Source: Branchiostoma floridae
Lineage: Eukaryota; Chordata; Leptocardii; Amphioxiformes; Branchiostomatidae
Direction of reading: 5' to 3'
DNA length: 64,000 nucleotides
Assembly (NCBI RefSeq): GCF_000003815.2
Contig: NC_049985.1
Location: 3,740,157 to 3,804,156 of the forward strand
This document shows, one piece after another, positions 27,801 to 39,800 of the stretch (its first letter is position 1; the number at the start of each line of letters is the position of its first letter). A program made the position numbers and the translations under genes. The notes under the pieces were generated by a model. The model ran no database searches and was not told the DNA's origin. It saw only the letters and a list, made by a program, of their open reading frames with translations.

Positions 27801-30800
27801 AAATTCCACCTGATTAACATTGAAGAGTGCATGTCATTGATGATGACTGTGAGTTTCAAAGGTTTTCAAAACTTTGTAGAAGAAATCAAAGAAAAATCAA
27901 AGCACCCACATTAACTTGTTTGTCGCTATTAACAACTTAAGGACGGGGGGCGATACAGACTTCCATTACTGAAGAACGTGCTCGTAAGATCACGTGTCCA
28001 ACGTAATGGGCCAGGAAGTCTAAGAAAGGCAAAATAATTACTACGGTCTACATGTTGTGTGAGTTGGAAACTTTTTTAACGAGATGAAAACGTCAGAGCG
28101 AACCTGTTTGCTCTCGGTCTCGGAGGCCTCGGCGAGCTCGGGCAGCCGTGAGCTGACGGCAGCGGTGTTCCCGAACCGAACCCTGTTCTCCTGTAGTAGA
28201 CAGAATTAACAGAAAAAATCATCAGTGGTTTCTTGCAAAGAGGCAAAATAGATGAATAAAGATTGCTTTTCCGTATGTGCCTCTCTTCTGTTGGAAATAG
28301 GCTCAATAGGACAATCAAGTTCTAAAGCAAGCTCAAACTCGAGTTTTATGCCTGTCTACAACATTGGACCAAAGTCAGGCCACAGTGGAATTCTCCAAGT
28401 ATCATATTACACCATTTCCACCTTACAGTACAGGCTGCCACTCTGAGGACACACAGCAAGAGAAATTGACAAGTTGACACCAACTGATTACATACAATAC
28501 CTCAATTTTTACGTAAAAATTCAATAAATCTGAACAAAGTCACCAATGGCTTCCTACCTCTGCTCCCCTGCCCTGTTCCCTCAGTACCTTCTGCGGCTGA
28601 GCCGGGCCCGGGGTGTCTCCTGGCGGACCTGGGATGGGCCGCAGCGGGAAGTCCTGGTACCCGCCCGCACCGCCGCTTACCTGGTCACGGCAGGGCACAA
28701 TACTAGTACATTACATGTCAGAATCATATGCAGTCCGGGGTATTATCGACTGCAGCCCTTTGTAGTAATGGAGTGCTGAAATGACGAAAGTCTTTAAGCC
28801 TCATAAGCCAGAAATCTCGGTAAGCAAATTTGGATGTAGGGGTTGATCTCTTCTCGACTGTCTGCAAACGTTAAAAGGCCGAGCTTGTTTGTCAAACAAC
28901 GGGGCAACCAGAAAGATTATATAACTTTTAAATTAAATTTCTTCTGTGACGGTATACACTACATGACAGAATCCTTTATAACCTGCGTAGTACACGAATC
29001 CACGGTATTGATTATCAGATTTGGCCTTTTTTGTTGATAAAGTGATGAAAGTGCAGGAAGTTGCATCTTTAACTCTCACAACCCAGAAATCTCGGTAAGC
29101 ACCGTTGGATAAAGAGTTTATCTCTTCTCGAATGTCTGCAAACGTTTAAGCGTAGAGTTTGCGTGACAAATATACGGGGCAACCAGAAACATTTTGATAC
29201 CCCAGTTTTCTTGACGATCAGCTGGTACTGCTATCCAATATAAACATTGTTTAAAATTCAAGTAAATGTTAATAATCTGTTATGGTGCCAGAAAATTTTA
29301 CTTTCTAGTAAGAATGAAGCTATATTCAATATAACACGTTAAATATCCCTTAAGCGAGACGGGGGCCTGTACTGACTCACAGGCACCTTCCCGTTCAGGT
29401 CACCTGGAATGGTCTTCGGGTCATTTCAACTTGAGCAGGATCAGAGGACTGATGTCTTTGGTTAACCTCCTTGGGTAAACATTTTACTTTGTGTACTAAA
29501 ATGGCGTATAGAATCTTATAATTACATCAAATGACCAAACGATCTATCTATTGTTCAAGACTGACCTTGGCTAGAGGGAAATCTCGATATCCCCCCGGCC
29601 CCTGTGCTTTCGGAAGCGGGAAGTCCTTATAGCCTCCCCCCTTTCCTGAGGGTTTGATGGGGAAGTCCTGGTACCCCCCTCCTGTCGGCTTGGTCTGTGG
29701 GAAGGTGGAGTTAAGACCCCGGAGGATGTCCGCCTTCACGTCTATGTCTGAATCTGTGGAATTGGACTGGGAATAAAAACAAAACATAAGAGAGTGTGAA
29801 ATGAACACAAGGCGTCTTCCAAACACACGAACCGTTAAAAGTGTGTCCGACTCTGACGATTTGAATGATGAGAATCCACGTTACCCCCTGAACTACCCTG
29901 TACCACACATATGATAAAATTGGACAGGTTTTGCTTATATGTGACAAGCCAAAAGGACTTCATCGGACGTTTACCCTTCCTTGGAACACTTTCGCTCAAT
30001 GAAACAAGTAAACAAACAAGCAAACGAAAAACAAACGAATGAAACATGAGCAAAGCTAACAGAAGTATGGCAGACTCGTTAGCTCCAACAAACAAAAACA
30101 AATAAAGCAAACAAACACAAACAGATGCAATGACAGATGACGCCACCGTACATACACTCTCAGAGCTGCCACTCACTCGCAGTGACCTTGTGGATGACCT
30201 CTTCTTCAGCCTCTGCCCCTCCTTCTCCTCCTCCTCCTCCGGAGGGGTGTCCAGGCTACTCTCCTTGTCGGCAAGATGGCCGCTCTCCTCCGCCGTCTCC
30301 TGTCGTGTTGGGGACTCGGACCGCTCTGGGTCGCAGATAGATAGAGATTTATTATAGGATCACAGGGCTCGAAATACTACCTGCAATATGCAGGTTAGTG
30401 CAGGTAAAATGGAAGCTGTGCAGGTATTTCTGATGTCTACCTGCACCTAACCTGCACTGGCCCGCGTACTGAGTTTTATACACGAATGTCCTATAATATA
30501 GGTATATATGGATTGTTATTAGCTGCACTGACTGTTACCACCTACAAAGTATAAAAGAAAAAAAAAGCAATGGTTCCTGAACAATTTTAGTATGATCCAT
30601 ACTTCCTAAATTGTGTGGTGCAGGTAAAATTTGTCTGGTGTAGGTAATTTTCAATGCTAGCTACACCATTGCAAGTAAGCAGAATAAAGTATTTCGAGCC
30701 CTGTGATCACTGTGTTCACTATTTCCTACTGAATCCCCTGTCGTGCTGACGAACAGGTGAATCCTGAAGGCTGAATAGAGGGTATCTTTGGGGATCTAGT

Positions 30801-33800
30801 CTGCCGCACGCAAAGTAATGTTTTTTTTTGTCTTAAGCCTAGTAGAGTGTGGCATCCTCTCAAGCCTGGCATAAGAGTAATACATCTCCATGCAGTTTTA
30901 AAGATGACATAAGACAGTGTCAAAAGCCAGTCAAGTAGTGACAGGTGGCAGTTGAATACGGCTTGGCTGGCTTTTGATACACTGTCTTATGTCATCAGTT
31001 ATTCTGTTCAGAGATTTGCACGAGAGAATATTGATGCATGGTGGTACAAACTGGATACAGGCTTAAATTTACAAGAGGCATTGGGCACTTCTGTTAACTG
31101 CTCAGTTTAGGGAATACTACGCCCTCGATGTTGGTCTTTTTATACCCTAATGAAAAGTTATTAGTGTTACGATTTCGCCGTTGTCTGACCTCGTTCCGTT
31201 TTCCCCGCCTTTTTGAACTTGTAAGGTCTGGGTCGCTTCTTGAACCTCTCCGACGCAATCCGGCATTCCTCCAGGAGCTCCAAGTTCCGTTTCCGGTCCT
31301 CTTCCGTCAGCTCCACTTCGTCCAGCGAGCCGTACAACAGGTCCACAACCCCCTCCTGTCGGGTGGTAAGAGAACTGCATCTCAAAGTCATTGATATAAC
31401 ACTTGTTTTACACACTCCTCCTACCAGACAGCTAGCAAGCTACACAGTGCAGATAGTACATTACAGGTCCAACACATCCTCCTACGGGAGAGCAAGTAAA
31501 TCCCGTCTCAGATTTATCCAGCGAACATTAGCTAGAGGTACGATTCATTTAACTGTACATGCGCACTCGGAACCGCTGTAACATACCATCATTTGTCTAT
31601 CTTTAGGCCACGCTGTCTTAATTTTATGGATGACATCCTCTGGAGACCCCAAAACTAATGCCCGTAGGCGGAAAAAAGAGACAAAAATTCAGCAAAGAAA
31701 AGATGCTGCTAAACCAGAGGAATGAACAGGGGGCTTGTTGTTTATTGTTGTTCATTAAGAAACCTTTTAGCCCTTACGGGCTAATCTTCCAAGGTTCTTT
31801 CCCAGGCTTGATTTGTCTTATAATCACATCCAGTAAGACTGGAAACATGAAGTCAGTGTGGCCTTACATGACTCCGTGTAACTTCGAACTCACCTCACTA
31901 AACGACAGGATGGGCCTGCCGCCCCTACAGAAGGAGATTTTGCGCAGCTCCTGGAGCGACGCCTTCTTGATGGGGTCTGACCGCCGGTGGACCTTAGGTC
32001 TCGCCAGGAACCCGCTAGACCCTCGCCTGGGGTAATACACAGAGATAATACACTATTTTAGAAAAAGTCACTTGGGACATACGAGGACAATGTGGCACTG
32101 CACTCAAGTAAGTAACTCATTTCAACAATGTCACATACAAAGTACAGACAAAAGGTAAATGTACTATTCGTCATTTACCTCCCAGACCGAAGTCAGAGTA
32201 TGCACTCTTTAGTTGAATTGATCCGGAAAATAATAATTGTTTTCCTACCTGTTTCACATTGGTAGATTGGTACATGTACTAGTAGTAAGACTATCCTTGA
32301 TTCAACTTTAATCGGCGAGAAAGCGTTCAGGTCGATGTATACTGATTGACTGATTAAGTGTCTTTATTAGAATAATTGGAAACAGAATGGAAAAACAATA
32401 TTATCCATCTTAAATTTAAAAAAAGTTCACTACCTCACTTCCCCGATGAACTCGGCGGATTTGGAGCGTAACGCCTGTGTGTTGTCCCCTGGTGCCAGGA
32501 GGCTTCCTCTCCGAGGGAGGTCCAGCGGCTCCCCCTCATCCTCCGAACTGGCTGGGCTCTTCTGATGCACGTAATTGCACGGAAATTGGGATTTACCAAA
32601 AGCGGAAAATGCCAGGTAAAGCTGGTCAAAAAGCAAACTTTACCAGCCTTACAAATATCGGTAAATCCATCTTTTCGTGCGACATGTATAAGACAAAACA
32701 TGATCAATGCATGCTTGACTTTATGAATGAAAACATCACTGAGATCCTACTCCAATGTGAGACAGCAAAATACATAAGCGAATTTATCTGTGGGACGTTT
32801 ACGTAATACATGTGCCCATTCTTCATAAAAAAGCTTCTTTTTGACACTTATGGCTGAAAAATGTCCCCACCTCACTGGAAGGCTCGTGCACGACGGGAAT
32901 GAAATGGTTCTCCTCTGCGTCTGACGTCATCTCCACCGACTCCTCCCGCAGCACGGGCAGCGGACCCCTCTCAGGGAACAACTCCCTGGAGATCAGATGA
33001 TAAGAGTTATGACATGATAAGGGGAACCCTTATACCCCAGGGGAACTCTCTCAGGGAACAACTTCCTGTAGATCAGACGATAACTGTTATGACACGGTTA
33101 GGGGAGCACCCTCTACCCCAGGGGACCTCTCCTCACCATTGAGGAGGACCTTCATCAATCCCGGGTAACAACTCCCTGCAAATCAGACGATAGCAGGTAC
33201 TACACGAGTGGGAGAGCTCTCCCTCCACACCAGGGGACCTGTCCCCACTACTGGGGACCTCTCTCTGCCTTGACCTCTCTTGTAATTCATCTCCACAAAT
33301 ACTAGTAACACCTCAAGACTAAGAACAAAGGAGAAGCCAATGAAGGTAACTGTCCCACACACTAAGTGGCTACTCGCATCATCATTCATGGTGGGAGATC
33401 TTTGTCTACATGTTTCAACGTAAGAATTTATACAAAATCAATTATCAAGCTGAATGCAATGAGAGGAATCATGAACGTCATTTAAAACACCTAACTATAC
33501 TTCTTTGTAATCGCCAAAGGCACTCTTTTTAAGATACACCGTCAAAGAGAAATGTCGCAAACTTACATGTCTTCTTCACATCCTTCCTCCTCCTCCTCCT
33601 CCTCCTGAATGGCGAAACTGTTGGTCATCCTCATCTTATTCATCAGCCCTAACCGCTCCTGCAGGGATGTCCGGCAGCCGAGGCTACTGAGCGTGCCCTC
33701 GCCAGGCCTGGGGTCTAGACTATTTGTTTTGGAGTCCAGAGGCCTTGAGTTTGGGGGACTGAAACCGACTCTTAAAGAGTTCGAGTCTGGAAGCTTGGAG

Positions 33801-36800
33801 ACGAGACTACTTGAGTCAGGAGGCCTAAAGCCTTGGCTCTCTGTACTGCAGCCTAAAAGGCTGGGAGCGAGACTGTTATTGTCTGACGGTCGGGATCCTA
33901 GGCTACAGGCCTCTGAAGTAGACGTTGACGCCTTGGGTTGGTCATTTCCATGGTCAACATCCGAAACGACATCATTCTCGCCTTGCTGATCGCCTTCAGG
34001 TGATTTGTAGTAGATATCAAGAACTGGATCGTACAGGTATGACATATTCCCTTGGTTCTCAGTAGAAGAAGTTTCCTTCCCAAGTTCTGAGTCCTTTTCT
34101 TGCAGTGCTTCTGACCTTTCTGCACCAAGCGTGGTTACGTGATCTGGTACGTTCTCAGGAGTAGCAACCGAGTTGCCACAGTCTAAAGTGACCTCAGTGC
34201 TATTGTCTATTAGTGAAACGGGCATATCAGAAACATCCCTTGTCTGAAGAGTAACGTCAGAGACGTTAGGTGTCAGAACATTGTTCATCCCGTCATCAAG
34301 TGTAGTAGAAGCTAGTTGAATCTTGAGAGGTGGTACCCCCGCTTCTGTATCATCATGAACTAACTTGTCTTGACCTACAGAATGGTGCCTTACCTTTAAG
34401 AGTCCATTTTCATGGTTCTCAAGAGTCTTCTCAGGCGTTGAGAAAACTGTGTCAGGCTCTGCGTCGACGTCGCTACAACAAGGCGTCTTATCTTGTTCCT
34501 TATCTTGTACGATGTCTTGACCTGGTGAAAGTTCCTGTAGATCTTGCTTATAATAAATCTTCTCAAGGATCTGGTCCTGTTGCCTTACGGGCAGAGTCAA
34601 GACAGTTTGCTGCTTCTCATCTTGGCTGTTTATTTGTTTTTCATGACCTTCATCTACATCCTGTGGCAATCTATCACATACTCCGTTGTCGAGATGTTGA
34701 CCTGAGGCATCCAAGTTGTTACAGGGATGTGCTTCTGCTCCTACTTCCGCCACTGCATTTGCTACTAGACTTGCAACATATGCACCAACCGTTGAGACGG
34801 GTTGTCGTGATGGACAGTCTGTTTGTGTGGAGACGTCACTACAGTCGTAAAACGTTTGCGTACATGCGCATACGGTGCCACTGGGTTCCCCGTGACCTTG
34901 ACTATCCCGGAAGTCTGTTTGGGTCTGACTGTCCTTTTGGTGATGTAAGCTAATGATGTCACAATGACGAGTTGGGTGGTCCAAAGTAGTCAATCCAACA
35001 AACGTCTGTACGCATGCGTCGACAGTTTCAACATCGTTTGAAACTTGCACGCATGCGTCGAATTGATCCCTTGTTGCACTCTCGTAATCAAAATCTGTTT
35101 GTGTCAGGATTGAAGTCTGGTGACGCTGATAGTTGTCCGTTTGTACGCATGCGTCCGAGAGGTCGGTCAGGGTCAAGGACACCTGGGAGATGTACAAGCT
35201 GGGTGCAACGGCCTTGCGGTCATTGAACTTGAAACCGGCCTTCTGGCAGTGACACTGACCTAGAAAAATAATCATGTCACTTTATACAAACAGCAATTCA
35301 GGACCTAAATGCCATGAAAACAATTATGAAGTAAACTGGACCTACTTCGTTACGAAATTTCACTGTGGATTATACTGTATCCATACGCCCGCTATGTCTG
35401 TTGTCTCTACCAGACTCCGGCCTGGCAGAATAGTAATACTAATAGGGGACAAGTTAGGAATAAAATTCTAGTAGGAGTAAATCGTCCTAGGAGTGAACCG
35501 ACTGGCCGGCGATAGACTGCAATAGACTGAAACCCCCATGGCAACTTATTTGTTCCTATAATTGGCCAAGCTCTTCTCTTCTTTTATCCAACTGACACGT
35601 CTGCTTGGAGACCTCTACGTCTAAAGGAAGAACACGTTTCCCCTGTTGGTGAGACGCCGCAGGCTGTGTGTTTGTACACAATGTCATTCCTGTCAAATCA
35701 ATCTCAGGACACTCCGACTCCAAACAACAAACCTGCATCTGCTGGGGCCGTCTTACACGTTGCACGAAGTTCTTGCAATTGCCCCTGTAGGACTTAGTGC
35801 GCCATAGCAGTAGACGATAGGGTGGAGAAGGAAGTGCACACCTCTCCTTCTCCTTAAAAAGTCACGTGCAGGCCAGGCAGACGGGGCGCCTAGCCCATTC
35901 TGTCTGCCTACCATTGTCTTCCGAGACAGATGGATGCCAACAACAAATCTCAGGACAGAACAAGAATGTGTATGGAAGGGGAGGGGCAGCAAAGAAAAAA
36001 CAATTCTCTCGACCTGCCAAGAGATAAGACGTGACCTTTTACGAGCTTCGATTCTACTTGTGTATTTTTCTCTTGATTCTGTGATAAAAAATTTAAAGTA
36101 TGGAAGAGATCTTGAATTCTTGATCTTTGCTGGATCGGAATTTCCTGGCACAGGACGCTGGTATCGCGATAGGTTATGTTTACATGTGACTAACTTAGCT
36201 CGTTTTTCCCAGCTGAACCTTACAAAGTCTTCAAGAAACCATGCCTTTCTTTTCAGTTCGGGGTTTGCGTAATACGTCTGGTATGTAATAAAACATCCGA
36301 CACTATTTTGGAACATTGTTGACGTACACTCACCAAGTGGTGACATGCACAGGTCATTTAAAAGTCATGTGAAGGCTGGTGAAGTTAATGCAGCTGTATT
36401 TCCGATTACTACTGTAAAAGAATTAGGATCGGTAGGTAAATAGGGAGTACTTTATTTTAAGATTTCGGTTGAAGCAGTACAACAAATACAATTTGGGTTT
36501 TGTAATAGAAAACAGTACCTACTAGACCCTTCAATTAATATCTTGTCATTCCACCTTGGAATACCCAAACTATTTGCTGTAATTTGCTTGTTACTGTTAT
36601 TGTTATTGTTTTTGTCAGGCGTAATTGTTTTGTTGACGGGTGATGTTGATACATGTATATGATAACTGGTTGCTAGAGTGCATCACCTCTACGTCATGTA
36701 CTTTCCTTTGTTGATCAATGAAAAAGCAATATACCAATGTCAAACTGAAATGCATCCGGACACTGGCGTTTTCAATATACATTATACAGACAGGTATATT

Positions 36801-39800
36801 GTTTCAAATCAACTATTTAAAGCCATGACCTCTAACTTTGTGAAATACAGGAAACCGCTTTTGAATGTCATCACTCAGATGTCGAACCGAGCAAAAATTT
36901 ACAATTTATTTGTCTTGCCAGCAGTCGGCCTAAAACAAATGGTAGTGTTGGCTGGATACCAGGTAACACTGAAGTTTTCCCAGGGCCCAAATGCCACACA
37001 GAATTAAAATGGGGCAACTAATTACACTATTACATCTATTACATCTCTTACCCTAAGAATTATTTCAATGAAAACTTTGTTGCACATCTTAGATTTTCAA
37101 TCCAAGTTGTCCTCATGCCCAGTACTTTTATTTATCTGTAGACTTTTACGTTAATAAACACGCACTTACGTCCTTGCTCTCAGACATATACAAATCTAAC
37201 AAATGTACACTTGTAGTTACACTGTAGGTTAACAAGATACAAAACAGACCTATGTACAGCACTTAGCGATGCACATGTATATAGGACAACTATTCTGGAG
37301 TCGAACTGTAAAAATCTGTTGTTATGTCGGCTACAGTAGTGGTATGACAGGTATGTACACAGTTTAGGTGCGACGCTACACAGTGGAAAACATGTCATTA
37401 CTTACAGTGCTTAACGATGCACCTGTATATAGGACAACTATTCTGGTGTCCAACTGCAAAAACCTCCTAATGGCGAACCCTGTTCTTGTTATGTCGGACA
37501 CAGTAGTGGTATGACAGGTATGTATACAGTTTAGGTACGACTCTATAAAGTGGAAATCATGTTATCACTTACCAGAACTTTCCGATCTGTTCTTCTTGAG
37601 TTGTTCCCTGCAAACAAATGAGAGGAAGAACGTAATATTCCTATTCCCCTGCGGTTGTCGTCTTGACACAATCTTATAACATCAGCGACTTCAAGGAACA
37701 ACTTAAAGGAGGTCAAAGTCTTCCCACACTCACACTCTTATGCCCTTAGAGTGCTCAAGTACCAGTGACAGACGTGTCCATCTAAACACGTCCTAAACCT
37801 TTTCCGCGTAGCGATGCTCGCACCCGATATGGCCGTTGACAGGCCTAGTTTTGATACCGCAGCCTGTCCGTTTTCTGGGCGGCGTTACAAGTGTATTACC
37901 GCCGGTTCTGCGCTCCGTACACCCCGGTAACCCCTGCCCCGCTGTCACATTAATTTCGACAGCGCTGGGGAGTGGAGAAAGGTTGGGATAATCATTTCAG
38001 CCGGCCTGACAGGCGAGCTTCCGCAGTCTACACTGACTTCCAACCAACTTTGGGTACGTTTCTGTGCAATTGCAGATTGATATCACCTAATGAATTGATA
38101 TGGCGGATCCAGTAAACTATGTCAAACAAAAAGAGGTACATTATAAAACATTTTTTTCGTTGACATCAAAACCAATTCATCCCGTATAACATATATAGCA
38201 TTGCTTTTGGCCACTAATTGGTCGATTCCAACTTCTCACTCTAATAATACAACGTAGAATTTAACTTAAAGTCTTTGACCTATTCCTTCTAAAAACGCGC
38301 GCTCAGCACAATACACACGAAACAGTGCAATTTTGATTTTGTTCAACAGCGAGGGTTTCAAATACGAGGGGCCGGGCGCGTTGCCACTGTTTCACCACGA
38401 CTTTATACTTAAACTCCGTGGCTGACCATTTGTGAAAAATTGATGACACCTTTTACCCAGTGTGTACGGAGCTAAGTACACACGCTCAGGTCTTACATAC
38501 ACAGTCCCGCCGTGCCAGTGGTGGGTAAGGCCACACTGACTTGATTTTGTGGATGACATCCTCTGGAGACCCCAAAACTTAATACGCACGGCCGAAAAAA
38601 AAGAAAAATCTAGGAAAAAATGCTCTAAACCACAGGACACCACAAGCCTAAACATCCAGACCCTTCTTCCCCAGGCTTGGTTTGTCTTATGTTCACCTCC
38701 GGTAAGACCTTAAGAGACAACCGTCGCCAGTCCAATCATGTTTATATTGCTATTCTTGTTAAAGAAGCAACAAGGGTGCTGTAGCCCGATGGCAAGCATG
38801 GAATCCTGATTCATCAGGGATGTTTAGAATATATGGAGAAAGACAACCTCAAGCCAACCGTTCACACTTACGCCACATCTTCAGAAAAGACGCTGGAGCC
38901 GCATGTTCCCCGTTTAGGAACTTTATTCGAACCGACACACAACAAACATGTTTCGCCGTGTAGCTTCCTCAGTGTTATCTGATTCATCAGGGATGGTATT
39001 GTGTAACATGGGGCCACATTTGTTTTTGAAAACAGGTGAAAGTCAATGCGCGCGCGGATGTCATCCATAGAATTAAGATAGTGTGGCCTAACAGCCGAGC
39101 AGGTGGATCGGCTCACACGGCCAGCCATTACCGACAAATGTTGATTACATTCCCCCCGCGCTGACCCGGGCATGGGAGGAGGGGCGAGTTCATTCGGTGA
39201 ATTAAGAGGTGGAAACAGTCACAGGAAGAATGGTGAAATGTCTGGATGGCAGGATTTATGTACAAACGGAAGAAACAAAAGACTGCCAGGGACCTAAAAT
39301 CGTTGAAATGTGACATGAATAACTACAAACACTCAGATTCGAACAAATTCATAATAAAAGATCTTATCTTAAAGATTCATATGTGAGAACACACAAACAT
39401 AACCAAAAACAGTACCCCTGTAAACCTCATTTCCGGAGGTAAGAATCAGACAAATGTACTTAACGTTATCTGTGCAGGTTAATACCCAGCCACATAAAGT
39501 GATTCAGCTGTAAGGTAGTCGGCCTTCACGTGTCTCACTGAATCACGTTTTCTCAGTATTTCTTTTCACACCAATTGCCTACCAGTCGGTCGTCGAAAGA
39601 CAACTTTTAGTTCTCACCGAATTAGCTAAGTCTGAGTTATGAAGTAATACAGTAACGTTAATGTTCGTAGTTCAACAAATAGATTTATGACGACTACTTA
39701 CATCATGACCTCTGCCCTTTTTCTTGCTTGCATCTCCAGATTTAGCGCATGCGCCATGGCACGTGCCTCCTCCAATGTTTCCGACAAGCGGATTTCGGAC

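Noticed and set aside
33609-34953. Plus-strand ORFs of 126 and 207 codons
   Set aside because: Shadows of the 1.7-kb minus-strand exon of the IRAG-like gene.
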